From NCBI RefSeq assembly GCF_033954835.1, contig NZ_CP121471.1:3652501-3716500 (forward strand): a stretch of 64,000 nucleotides of DNA, in the 5' to 3' direction. The position numbers and the translations under genes were made by a program. The notes beneath the pieces were generated by a model. The model had not been told where the DNA came from and did no database searches. It was given only the letters and a program-made list of their open reading frames with translations. The DNA comes from Thiorhodovibrio frisius. GTDB lineage: Bacteria; Pseudomonadota; Gammaproteobacteria; Chromatiales; Chromatiaceae. Positions 49,274 through 57,303 of the stretch are shown piece after piece (position 1 is the first letter of the stretch; every line of letters begins with the position of its first letter).

Positions 49274-50737
49274 TCAGGACTCGCGACAGGGCAATGCCAG
49301 GCAGGCCAGCAAACCTTGTGGATGCTGGTTCTCAAGCGCAATCTGCCCATCATGCAGGTCGGCGACTTCGCGCACAAAGCTCAAACCAAGACCTGTGCCC
49401 TTGCGCGTCACGTCCGGGCGCGGCAGGGAGAAAAACCGCTCGAAGACTTTCTCGCGGGCGTAGTCGGGAATGCCTGGCCCCTGGTCGAGGATGCAAACTT
49501 CGGCTCGCTGGGCACTGGTGCGCAGACGAATCTGTACCACGGCATCCTGCGGAGAGAAACCCACCGCGTTGTCGAGCAAATTGATCAGCGCCTGGGCCAA
49601 CAGAAAGCGATCACCCCGCACCCGGCAGGGGCGCGTCAGGTTGAGCTCAAAGCGAATCCCCCGCTGCGCGGCCATGGGGGCGAGTGCGTCGGCGGCTTGC
49701 ATGATCACTTCGGCCAAATCCAGAGGTTCCGGCTTAGTCAGCATCTGCATCTGTTCAACCCGCGCCAGCTCGAGCAGGCGTTCAGCTACCTGTGACAGCC
49801 GCTCGGCTTGTTCGCGAATGTTGGCCAGAAAGCGCTCACGCTCGGGGGCAGGCATGTCGGCTTCTTCGAGCAATTCCGCCGCGCCACGAATGGCGGCCAG
49901 CGGGCTTTTCAGCTCGTGGGTCAAACTGTGCAGATAGCGCTCGACGTATTGCTTGCCCTCAAGGCGCTCGCGCATCTCGGTCAGGGCATCGGCCAGGTCG
50001 TCGAGCTCACGCACCCGCGAGCGGTGCGGGCGAGCGCGCGCACCGGCCGTCACCGAGCGGGCGTAACGGTCCAGACGGCCGATGGAGTCGCTCAGTTTCC
50101 AGGTGAACGCGGCGCCAATCGCGGCGGCGATGAGCAGCAGCAGGAATCCGCGCGCGCGAATCTTGTCCTTGCTCGCCACCACGATCGGCTCGACACTGCG
50201 GGTCTGCTTGGCCAGGCTGACCACCCCGATGATGCGCCCATCAGCCAGCACGGGCGCGGCCACATGCATGATCGAGGAGGCTTCGTCCTCTGGATCGCTG
50301 CGCGTGGAGCGCGCGCCATAGCGTCCGGTCAGGGTCAGATAGATATCGTTCCAGCGCGAATAATCCGCGCCGATTTGCTCTGGATCAGTCGCATAGAGCA
50401 CGCGGCCTCTGTCATCGGTGACATAAAGGCTCAAATCGAGTGTATGCTTTTGATGCTCCCAAATGCGCGCCGCGACCGAGCGCTCGCGAAATCGTGCCAG
50501 GGCGGCATGGATGCGCTGAGCAGCCGATGGCTGGCCGGGCACTTGCTGATCAACTGGCAACCCAAGCAGCGCCGGGCGAACGAGTTCGGCCACCAGATTC
50601 GCGCTATCGACCAGGGTATGCTCCATGGTCTTGCGCACACCGGGCTTCACCTCGGCGACAAACACATCCAGCACGAACCAGGCCGCCAGGCCGACGATCA
50701 GGAAATAGCCAACAGCGACCAGCAGCGAGAGTCTCAC
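49274..50737 (-). CDS. creC: Sensor histidine kinase CreC
   Basis: A 487-residue kinase. An N-terminal helix (LLVAVGYFLIVGLAAWFVLD), a periplasmic sensor with DLSLYVTDDRGRVLYATDPE, a second helix (GFLLLLIAAAIGAAFTWKLS) and a HAMP follow in order. The H-box is LTHELKSPLAAIRGAAELLE, the N-box LINLLDNAVGFS, G1 DQGPGIPDYA, the F-box FERFFSLPRP and G2 GTGLGLSFV. Architecture and linkage with CreB and CreD identify it. Its ATG overlaps the creB stop by 4 bp. Confidence 0.93.
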   Translation of the reverse strand: MRLSLLVAVGYFLIVGLAAWFVLDVFVAEVKPGVRKTMEHTLVDSANLVAELVRPALLGLPVDQQVPGQPSAAQRIHAALARFRERSVAARIWEHQKHTLDLSLYVTDDRGRVLYATDPEQIGADYSRWNDIYLTLTGRYGARSTRSDPEDEASSIMHVAAPVLADGRIIGVVSLAKQTRSVEPIVVASKDKIRARGFLLLLIAAAIGAAFTWKLSDSIGRLDRYARSVTAGARARPHRSRVRELDDLADALTEMRERLEGKQYVERYLHSLTHELKSPLAAIRGAAELLEEADMPAPERERFLANIREQAERLSQVAERLLELARVEQMQMLTKPEPLDLAEVIMQAADALAPMAAQRGIRFELNLTRPCRVRGDRFLLAQALINLLDNAVGFSPQDAVVQIRLRTSAQRAEVCILDQGPGIPDYAREKVFERFFSLPRPDVTRKGTGLGLSFVREVADLHDGQIALENQHPQGLLACLALPCRES

Positions 50738-51468
50738 CTGCCCAGGTCCCCGTTCGGGTCTCCGTTTGGATACCCTTTTGGATTCGCTATCGGCTCAAGG
50801 GAATAGCCGATGCCGCGATGGGTGCGAATGGGGTCGGCGTCAGGATGGATGGCGCGCAGCTTGGCGCGCACTGTCTTGATGTGGGTATCGACGGTGCGCT
50901 CCAGGCTATGTTCCGGATGCGCCCAAATTTTCTGCATCAGCTGGGCTCGGGTGAATACCCGCCCGGGCGCGCCGATCAGGGTCGCCAGCAGGTCGTATTC
51001 GTAGCGCGTCAGCTCAAGCGGCTGCGCCAGGTAGCGAATCGCTCGGCGCGCTGGATCATGCTCAAAGGGGCTGGCGTTCGCGGTCGAGGCCTGATCCGGG
51101 GCCATCTGCTGGCGTTGCAGAATGCGGCGCACCCGCACGGCGACTTCGCGCGGACTAAAGGGCTTGACGACATAATCGTCCCCACCGAGCTCCAAGCCCA
51201 GAATGCGGTCGATCTCATCGCCGCGCGCGGTCAGAAAGAGCACCGGCAGTTCGCTGGTACGACGCAACTCCCGGCAGACGTCAAAGCCGTTGAGATCGGG
51301 CAGGCCAATATCGAGGATCATCAGATCAACCGCATCAGCCGTCGCGAGCTCAAGTCCTTGCCGGCCGAGCAGGCAATGGGTAGTGCGAAACCCCTCGGTT
51401 TGCAGCGCATAGATGAGCGTATCGGCGATCGCCTGCTCGTCTTCGACGATAAGAATGTGTCGGCTCAT
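50734..51468 (-). CDS. creB: Response regulator CreB (OmpR type)
   Basis: A 244-residue protein. The receiver domain has the acidic pair EDEQ, the phospho-acceptor in DLMILDIGLPDLNGFDV, Thr/Ser in VLFLTARGDEIDRI and Lys in DDYVVKPFSPREV. The winged HTH follows (RYEYDLLATLIGAPGRVFTR, DTHIKTVRAKL, GIGYSL). First gene of the creB-creC operon. It should bind the TTCAC repeats before creD. Confidence 0.93.
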   Translation of the reverse strand: MSRHILIVEDEQAIADTLIYALQTEGFRTTHCLLGRQGLELATADAVDLMILDIGLPDLNGFDVCRELRRTSELPVLFLTARGDEIDRILGLELGGDDYVVKPFSPREVAVRVRRILQRQQMAPDQASTANASPFEHDPARRAIRYLAQPLELTRYEYDLLATLIGAPGRVFTRAQLMQKIWAHPEHSLERTVDTHIKTVRAKLRAIHPDADPIRTHRGIGYSLEPIANPKGYPNGDPNGDLGR

Positions 51469-51484
51469 GGCCTGGGCAGCAACC

Positions 51485-51724
51485 TCAGGTCGGGCACTCG
51501 GATGTCAGCGCACCAGAAGGCAAGCGACGGTCGTCAAGGCGCGGTTTGGGGAAGTAGGCACCGAGCTCCTTACTCGCGGCGGCCTCGTCGCTGTCGGAGA
51601 GGTAGCGCTGAAACAGGAAGGAGAGTATGTAGTCGCAGAAGTCGGCGACGTTCATCGCGCCGCGCAATTGGTCGGCGATGGCCCAGAGGGCCTTGCCGAA
51701 CTGGCTGAGTTGTTCCTGGGTCAT
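51485..51724 (-). pseudogene. hsdM: N-terminal fragment of a type I restriction methylase (hsdM)
   Basis: MTQEQLSQFGKALWAIADQL, then RGAMNVADFCDYILSFLFQR and YLSDSDEAAASKELG, is the HsdM N-terminal helical domain. The frame then ends after 79 residues, where over 400 are expected; no hsdS or hsdR is near. The fragment starts inside the RelE stop (4-bp overlap), so it is still coupled to that operon. Confidence 0.85.
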
Positions 51725-51966
51725 CGATAGCTTTCTCGGCGATGGAGAACCCGACCAACCAGGATCGTTTCGTCGACAACATAAAACAGAACCCGGTAAT
51801 CGCCGATCCTAAGCCGATAGGCTGGTTCAAAATTCGTCAGCCGTTTCAGATTGGGTACATCCGGAAAATCGACTAACCTCCTGATCGCCTCATGCAGGCG
51901 TTCTTTTTGGTGCCTGTCGATCCGTTGCAGGTCCTTGATCGCACTATTTCGCAGCTCAATCCGCAT
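51721..51966 (-). CDS. RelE/ParE-family toxin
   Basis: An 81-residue protein: MRIELRNSAIKDLQRIDRHQ, VPNLKRLTNFEPAYRLRIGD, YRVLFYVVDETILVGRVLHR and RESYR. YRLRIGDYRVLFYV and the terminal H-R-x-x-x-Y are the RelE-type core, with Arg/His catalytic candidates intact. It overlaps its antitoxin gene by 11 bp. Start at 51966 fits family length. Confidence 0.9.
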   Translation of the reverse strand: MRIELRNSAIKDLQRIDRHQKERLHEAIRRLVDFPDVPNLKRLTNFEPAYRLRIGDYRVLFYVVDETILVGRVLHRRESYR

Positions 51967-52144
51967 GAGCGAGGTAGTCCTCAAACGCCACCGACGCCTC
52001 ATGGCGCGTTGCGTGAAGCGCCTTCAAGTCGTCAAGATCCTCGACGGAGACGATCTCCAGGCCATCATCCTTGAAATGCTCGAGCCACCAAACAACCTGT
52101 TTGGCTAACTGATCGTCTTTGATGTTAATCGCAATGTTGTGCAT
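51956..52144 (-). CDS. Antitoxin partner of the RelE-type toxin
   Basis: A 62-residue protein starting MHNIAINIKDDQLAKQVVWW, then LEHFKDDGLEIVSVEDLDDL and a C-terminal helix (TRHEASVAFEDYLAHAD). The short beta start plus helical tail and the immediate overlap with the toxin gene mark it as the antitoxin; I cannot assign a named DNA-binding fold. The start 52144 is chosen over in-frame upstream codons by size and context. Confidence 0.75.
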   Translation of the reverse strand: MHNIAINIKDDQLAKQVVWWLEHFKDDGLEIVSVEDLDDLKALHATRHEASVAFEDYLAHAD

Positions 52145-52306
52145 ACAAAAATTCCCGGAGATATATTTCTGCCTGCTCCGCCCGGAGACGCCACCCAAAG
52201 CAAATGCTTTCCTGTATGACTCAGAAAGAAGCACTTCAAGAAAGGGTAACAAGCCAGGTACGTGCAGTGCCGATTGGGGACAGCGGCCAGGTGGAGCACA
52301 ATTGCC

Positions 52307-52669
52307 TTATTTGCGCACGCCGTTCCAGCTGTCGGGTGCCCATGGGCCAGAGGTGCCGTTCCGCCAGCGACCTTGGAAGCTCTGTCCGTCCGGGGATAAG
52401 CGGAATTCTAAAGTGCCTCGGGCGCCGTCGGTTTGCGACCACGAGCCGCGCAGCACGTTTTCGCTGACTACACCGACAATTGCGCCGCCGCGATAGGCGT
52501 AATTCCCAGCGACTTGGTTGCCGTCTTGGGTCATGGTCAAGTTGGTCGCAGCTGTGCCGCTACCCCAGATTGTGTTCCATTGCCCAGAAAAGTTTTCTGC
52601 TGCTTGGACATTGATTGTCAGCAGTAACAATAGGGCCGCCAACGGCCAGTGAACTCTAACTCTCATCAT
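52307..52669 (-). CDS. Exported small beta-rich protein
   Basis: A 120-residue protein with a signal peptide (WPLAALLLLLTINVQA). The mature part (FSGQWNTIWGSGTAATNLTM, QDGNQVAGNYAYRGGAIVGV, LRGSWSQTDGARGTLEFRLS) has the G-x-W/N-G-x-Y repeat of small beta-barrels that bind hydrophobic ligands, but no family is assigned. Monocistronic. Confidence 0.65.
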   Translation of the reverse strand: MMRVRVHWPLAALLLLLTINVQAAENFSGQWNTIWGSGTAATNLTMTQDGNQVAGNYAYRGGAIVGVVSENVLRGSWSQTDGARGTLEFRLSPDGQSFQGRWRNGTSGPWAPDSWNGVRK

Positions 52670-52792
52670 GATTCTCCTTTTTTGTGGGTGGGGTTTTCGT
52701 TGCTGGGATGCGCATATAAAAGGATTCTTCGGTAGCTGGAAATCCGAGTCTGCGTTTCATATCCGCAGCCCGAATCGGCGCTGTAACCTGAT

Positions 52793-53128
52793 TTATTCGC
52801 TCGCCTGTCGGCGCGCATAGTCGCCTAAGGCCGCATCGATGGGTTGGTTCGCATAGTCAGACACTGCTTGCACGCCAATCGCTGCGAGCCTTTCCCGAGG
52901 GGGCTCGCCGATCATGGCGACCAGCACTGCGTGGCAATCGGAGACCGCTGCGAGAATCCCGTCGATGGCCGAGCTCATGGATTGCCCGCCGACACAGTAT
53001 TGCTCAACAGCGCGCCTTTCTAGCAACTCGCAGGTCTCGCCACTGACTTCATAGATCAGAAACTGCCTGGCGTGACCGAAATGGGTGTCGACGATCAAGC
53101 CCTCTTGGCTGGCAACGGCAATTTTCAC
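52793..53128 (-). CDS. NifX/NafY-type dinitrogenase iron-molybdenum cofactor-binding domain protein
   Basis: From a GTG at 53128 (with GGAGGAAAA before it) the protein is 111 residues: VKIAVASQEGLIVDTHFGHA, RQFLIYEVSGETCELLERRA, VEQYCVGG, and a Rossmann-like tail (CHAVLVAMIGEPPRERLAAI). This is the NifX/NifB-C-terminal fold (PF02579). The upstream in-frame extension belongs to an overlapping gene fragment. No other nif genes are in the window; in such settings the domain may be a general metal-cluster carrier. Confidence 0.85.
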   Translation of the reverse strand: MKIAVASQEGLIVDTHFGHARQFLIYEVSGETCELLERRAVEQYCVGGQSMSSAIDGILAAVSDCHAVLVAMIGEPPRERLAAIGVQAVSDYANQPIDAALGDYARRQASE

Positions 53129-53283
53129 GGGTTTTCCTCCAGAGTCATGGCTTCGCTGAGTAGCACTGCGAGATGCGCAGTCAAGCCACCTTGCAGTCGG
53201 TCGATCTGGTGGTGACAGGCGAAGCCGTTGGTAACCAAAATCGCATCCGGATGGGCCCTGAGCGCTGGCAGCAGGTAGAATGT
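53125..53283 (-). pseudogene. C-terminal fragment of an FAD/Fe-S oxidoreductase
   Basis: The frame ending at the TGA that overlaps the NifX-like GTG reads PALRAHPDAILVTNGFACHH then QIDRLQGGLTAHLAVLLSEA. It resembles the very end of large glycolate/lactate-oxidase-like proteins with a C-terminal CCG/Fe-S region (xDGFSCRxQI...HLAxxL). Only about 50 residues remain. Confidence 0.5.
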
Positions 53284-53326
53284 TCATGGTGATATCGAGC
53301 GAACATGGATTTTCGGCTTGCCGCCA

Positions 53327-53725
53327 TCACTTGCCATAGACCTCTGCGGGGTCGAAGACCTGCACGCCCACATCGGTCAGAACGTCCTGCTCCAGCTGAC
53401 GGAAGAAGCAACTGCGTTTGCCGGTGTGACATGCAGCCCCGCCGATTTGCTCAACCTTCAGCAGAATCGCGTCGCCATCGCAGTCCAGATAGATTCCGCG
53501 AATCTTCTGAGTATTGCCACTCTCCTCCCCCTTGTGCCAGAGCTTTTGTCGTGACCGGCTCCAGTAGACCGCCTCGCCGAATTCCATGCTCTTGGCCAGC
53601 GACTCCTCGTTCATGTTGGCGACCATGAGTATCTCGCCACTGGCTGCGTCCTGGGCAATGGCCGTAATGAGCCCGTTGCCTTTGGAAAAATCTACGGCGT
53701 TTTTGATTGCGTCGGGCAATTTCAT
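53327..53725 (-). CDS. hisI: Phosphoribosyl-AMP cyclohydrolase
   Basis: A 132-residue HisI. The core has [40 protein letters not shown] and [10 protein letters not shown], with the zinc/magnesium Cys and Asp residues (DCDGD and CHTG). It catalyses the third step of histidine synthesis. No hisE or other his gene is adjacent, so it is a stand-alone copy; hisE-free orphans occur. Start at 53725 matches the family. Confidence 0.93.
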   Translation of the reverse strand: MKLPDAIKNAVDFSKGNGLITAIAQDAASGEILMVANMNEESLAKSMEFGEAVYWSRSRQKLWHKGEESGNTQKIRGIYLDCDGDAILLKVEQIGGAACHTGKRSCFFRQLEQDVLTDVGVQVFDPAEVYGK

Positions 53726-53786
53726 AAGGGTCCTAAAATTATCGGAAAAGTTGACAGGTGAAGAACGCGACCTGGTTCAGCTTGAC

Positions 53787-54461
53787 TCAGCGCACTGGCA
53801 GTGCATCTACAATCAGCGGAACACTGTCATAGTCGGTGCATTCCGGGTCACCCTGACAAGACGCGGCTGCAACCCGGGTTTGCTGATAGGAGAAGCGCAC
53901 CTGCTGACCCACAAGCGGACGTTCGCACAGCGAGAAATCGGCCATTCCGTCGTGGCGAATCTGTTGCTCGTCAACAAAGGTGATGTAACAGGCGATGTCG
54001 CCCGCCTCCATGGCTTCAATCCGATAAACCGGTCCAGCTCCGGTCCCTGCCCCTGCCCTGCCCTGGCTATTTGACTGCACCCGGTAACGAACGGACTCGT
54101 CCGGGAAAGTGTTCCAGCCGGTCCAGACCTCATTGAGGGTAACCAAACCTTCCCCCAGTGCCTCGATACGAAAAACCCAGGTCTGCGGCGGACACCCCTG
54201 GGGACCATCCGGACCCGCCTCCTCCACCGCCAAGAGCGTATTCTCCGACAGAGAGCGGACTCGCGCGGAGACTGTCGGCTCGCCATTGCGCGAACAGGTG
54301 AGTTCATCGTAACGCTTCATCCGATCCTCGCCGATGAATTCAAACCCGGCACAGCTTGCCCCCTCCATCACCAAGCGCGTATTGGCCAAAGGATGTGCCT
54401 GCAATGCGGCCGCACAAGTACAAAGGGCAATGGGGAAAAGTGATTTCTTGAATTTATTCAT
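53787..54461 (-). CDS. Exported cysteine-rich hypothetical protein (224 aa)
   Basis: Signal peptide MNKFKKSLFPIALCTCAAAL, cleavage near LQA. The mature protein has about eight Cys (GASCAGFEF, LTCSRNGE, GCPPQTW, DIACYITF, SLCERPL, ASCQGDPECTDYD) and a beta-rich pattern. Disulfides in the periplasm are likely. No family recognised. Confidence 0.65.
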   Translation of the reverse strand: MNKFKKSLFPIALCTCAAALQAHPLANTRLVMEGASCAGFEFIGEDRMKRYDELTCSRNGEPTVSARVRSLSENTLLAVEEAGPDGPQGCPPQTWVFRIEALGEGLVTLNEVWTGWNTFPDESVRYRVQSNSQGRAGAGTGAGPVYRIEAMEAGDIACYITFVDEQQIRHDGMADFSLCERPLVGQQVRFSYQQTRVAAASCQGDPECTDYDSVPLIVDALPVR

Positions 54462-54629
54462 TCAGGTATTTCCGGTTGATCGCAGTTTTGGAAGCATACA
54501 AGGAAGGTTTCAAGCTGATGTCAATTCATGTTGTGCGGGATTATCGCAATAAACCCCGGCATCTTAATCGAAACTAGCGCGGCCCCGTCCGTGCCGAAGC
54601 GGGCTGCCGTCATGCGTTGCTCACTCCGA

Positions 54630-55457
54630 TCAATACCGCGCAACCTGTCGCAAACGCGCTCCAAGCGCAAGCATGTGCTGCTGTTTGATGCTGACTTGCG
54701 CGGCTTTCATCCTATCCCAAACCGCGCCCCACTCGCCCAGCTCGGCATTGTCGAGATACTTAACGGCCTGATGCTGCCGGGTGAAGTGCACTCGGCTGCC
54801 CTTGGCGAGCAGGTGTTCGTTGAGATCGGGCAGCAGCAGGACATCAGCGCGCGGAAGGGTGTGGGCGATCCGCAGCCCGGCCGGGTCCCAGTCGGGGAAT
54901 ACCGTGACGGGGATCTGTTCGGGCAGGATGCTGAGCAGCTGGCGAGTGCCACGCGCGAGTCCGCCGTGGCCGCGATAGAGCACCAGGCTGGCAGCGAGTT
55001 CGGCGGGTGCGGCGAAGGCGTACCAGTCGTCGAAGCTGTCCAGGTTTTCGACGACAACTAACTGGCTGACCGCGTCGAGATTTAGCGCTGCCAGGGGGAC
55101 ACGCAGGCTCAGCTCGGGCATCAACCTTGGCAGAGGTGCCGGCAACTCGCCTTTCACCAGCACATGCTGATCGTCCGGTCGCTCGCGGGCGATCTTCTCG
55201 TCGATCACGCTGGCGGCGACCTGTCGGCGGTTGCCCTCGGGCACGCCAGCGCGCGGGTCGAAACCCCATGCCTGATGAGCCAGCGCGCGCAGTTCGCGGC
55301 GTTGCTCGGCATTGAAGTGCAGTCGCCGGCCGCGGATCTCGCCCATCTCAAAGGCCTGCTGAATCTCGTTCCAGGTCGACGAGCACTTCACGCTGTCCAG
55401 TTCATCGCGCAGCAGGCGGTGGACGAGCTGCATGTGCCGCTTGCTCAGGCCAGCCAT
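54630..55457 (-). CDS. JetD/MksG-like TOPRIM nuclease subunit (Wadjet-type system)
   Basis: A 275-residue protein from an ATG that overlaps the previous gene by 13 bp (MAGLSKRHMQLVHRLLRDEL). The C-terminal half is a TOPRIM fold: SQLVVVENLDSFDDWYAFAA supplies the Glu, and VTVFPDWDPAGLRIAHTL the D-x-D. JetD cleaves small circular DNA once the SMC complex has extruded it. The N-terminal half is shorter than in classic JetD proteins (usually about 380). Last gene of the operon. Confidence 0.82.
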   Translation of the reverse strand: MAGLSKRHMQLVHRLLRDELDSVKCSSTWNEIQQAFEMGEIRGRRLHFNAEQRRELRALAHQAWGFDPRAGVPEGNRRQVAASVIDEKIARERPDDQHVLVKGELPAPLPRLMPELSLRVPLAALNLDAVSQLVVVENLDSFDDWYAFAAPAELAASLVLYRGHGGLARGTRQLLSILPEQIPVTVFPDWDPAGLRIAHTLPRADVLLLPDLNEHLLAKGSRVHFTRQHQAVKYLDNAELGEWGAVWDRMKAAQVSIKQQHMLALGARLRQVARY

Positions 55458-56665
55458 AGCCGCAGGTCGCGAATGATGAAGTTGCCGCTGTAGAGCGGAT
55501 GCGGCTCGCCGAGCATGTCCAGCTCGAAGTGATGCTTCTGCTCCTCGGGCAGGCCATCGTAGCCGCCGATCACCTGATACAGCCAGCTTTCGGCATCCCA
55601 GGGCAGAGTCTCCTGGCAATGGTAGTCGAGCGCCGAGATCGCCTGGCCGCTGTCGATGACCTGGCAGAAATAGGCGTCCACCGCTGCGCGGATCGGGCTG
55701 GATGTTACCTCGAAGGCGTCCGGTGTGTGCAGCGTCAGATCGGGCGCGTCGCCAAGGGACTGGACCGGTCGGTCTTGGGTCTGCTTGGCGCGGATTGGGG
55801 CTAGCAGGGCGAGCAGCTCGGATTCCAGGGTTGAATCGTGGATGTCCAAGCTCGCTGGATCCAGCACCGGTGCGGCCTGATTGAACAACTGTGGCACTAA
55901 CCGAGCGGCGGCATGGGGTCCGACCTCATAGTCCGGATGCTGCTCCATGTGCAGCAGCCAGCCCTTGAGCAGCCGGGTGCGCCCGCGAATCTCGCGGAAG
56001 CGGCCTAGCTGTTCGAGCAGCCGCCCTTGCACGATGCTCAGCTCCTGGGTGCAGGCGCTCAGCGTGCGTTGCAGGTTGGTCACCAGCAGATGGCGCAGTT
56101 CGCGGAGATCGCCGGCGGACTCGGCCAGCGCCTGGAAACTGACCAGTTCCAGCCCGCTGAGCAGCTCGCTGACCTGAGTCTGCGCGAGCTCGTTTTCGCG
56201 AATCTTGGCGTTGAGCGTGCCGACGTAGCCGAACTCGTTATTGATGCGACTCCAGAGCACGCGGATGCTGTGCTGTAGGGTCTCGCCGAAGGCGTAGACG
56301 TGCTCTCTCAGGTCGGCCAGATAGACCTCGGCGGCGGCGTAGTCGCCCTGATGGTGGGCCTCTTTGTAGTGGTCGGCCAAGGTCTTGAAGCTGGCCAAGG
56401 CCGAGCCGGTGTTGGCGTCAATCTGACGATTGCGCTCATCACGCAGGGCCTCTTCCAGCAGCGCCCGAACGACGCGGCGCAGGTGCAGGTCCGCGCCGGG
56501 TTCAGGGCGATAGAGGATGCCGTGCTTGACCAGGCGCTCCTGCACCCCTGGCTCCAGCGCATCATCCGCCAACGAGCCTGCCAGGTAGGCGTCCATGATG
56601 GGCTCGGCCTGGCGTCCAAGCTGGCGCAAAAAGCGCACTCCCGATTGTCGCAGCGTGCTGCTCAC
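55445..56665 (-). CDS. JetA/MksF-like kleisin-type subunit (Wadjet-type system)
   Basis: A 406-residue mostly helical protein (VRFLRQLGRQAEPIMDAYLA, VRALLEEALRDERNRQIDAN, IRENELAQTQVSELLSGLEL, IVQGRLLEQLGRFREIRGRT). Size, helix content and place between the ~213-aa MksE-like gene and the TOPRIM gene identify it as the kleisin analogue. From memory, relatives are often misannotated as phosphoenolpyruvate carboxylase; no PEPC motif is present. Overlaps both neighbours. Confidence 0.75.
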   Translation of the reverse strand: MSSTLRQSGVRFLRQLGRQAEPIMDAYLAGSLADDALEPGVQERLVKHGILYRPEPGADLHLRRVVRALLEEALRDERNRQIDANTGSALASFKTLADHYKEAHHQGDYAAAEVYLADLREHVYAFGETLQHSIRVLWSRINNEFGYVGTLNAKIRENELAQTQVSELLSGLELVSFQALAESAGDLRELRHLLVTNLQRTLSACTQELSIVQGRLLEQLGRFREIRGRTRLLKGWLLHMEQHPDYEVGPHAAARLVPQLFNQAAPVLDPASLDIHDSTLESELLALLAPIRAKQTQDRPVQSLGDAPDLTLHTPDAFEVTSSPIRAAVDAYFCQVIDSGQAISALDYHCQETLPWDAESWLYQVIGGYDGLPEEQKHHFELDMLGEPHPLYSGNFIIRDLRLWLA

Positions 56666-57303
56666 AGCAACTGGCCCTGGCTGGCGAGTTCGGCCTGGGC
56701 CTCCAGGCCGAGTCCTTCGGCCTCATCGATAAAGCGGATGACCTCGTAGAGATAATCCAGCTTGCCCGTGGCCAGATAGATCTGTTTGTCCGGGTTGGGG
56801 CGGGTCAGATAGCCCAGCTCGCACAATCGCTTGAAGACCAGCTTGACCTGGGTATCAGTCGCCAGGCTGGTAGAGCCGAACAGCCGATAGTGGCTGATGC
56901 GGGCCAGTTGCTCGCGCAGCGCCGGGGTGTCCTCAATCACGGTCTGTAGCTCATTCAGACGCAGCGGCGCGCCCTCGGTCAGCGGCGCATCCTGGGCCGC
57001 CGCCTCCTGCACCAGCACCAGCCATTCGGCGATCGGCGTTAGTGCCTGGCAGATGTCGCGGAACTGCTGGCTGATCACCTTGCGCTCGTCGTCGTCAAAC
57101 TGGCGATAGCCGCAGAAAAACACCTCGCTGTCGGCGCCGGTGCCGACCGTGGCGATCTGCCGGTTGAGCTGGCTTAAGTAGGCATCCACTTCCTCGCGAT
57201 TGCCGGGGGTCGTCAGAAAGCGCCATCCGTCCTCGTCGGTTGTGCGACAGATGAAGGCCCCCTGAAGCAGACGCTCGATGACATGGCCTTTGATCGATAG
57301 CAT
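56662..57303 (-). CDS. JetB/MksE-like KITE subunit (Wadjet-type system)
   Basis: A 213-residue protein: VIERLLQGAFICRTTDEDGW, REEVDAYLSQLNRQIATVGT, DDDERKVISQQFRDICQALT, RISHYRLFGSTSLATDTQVK and ELGYLTRPNPDKQIYLATGK. It has the tandem winged-helix layout of MksE/JetB (DUF4194-like). It starts one base after the SMC-like gene ends and overlaps the JetA-like gene by 4 bp, so translation is coupled. Confidence 0.8.
   Translation of the reverse strand: MLSIKGHVIERLLQGAFICRTTDEDGWRFLTTPGNREEVDAYLSQLNRQIATVGTGADSEVFFCGYRQFDDDERKVISQQFRDICQALTPIAEWLVLVQEAAAQDAPLTEGAPLRLNELQTVIEDTPALREQLARISHYRLFGSTSLATDTQVKLVFKRLCELGYLTRPNPDKQIYLATGKLDYLYEVIRFIDEAEGLGLEAQAELASQGQLL

Noticed and set aside
49808-51708. 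Two long plus-strand frames (332 and 422 aa) over creC and creB
   Set aside because: Both are shadows of well-supported sensor-kinase and regulator genes.
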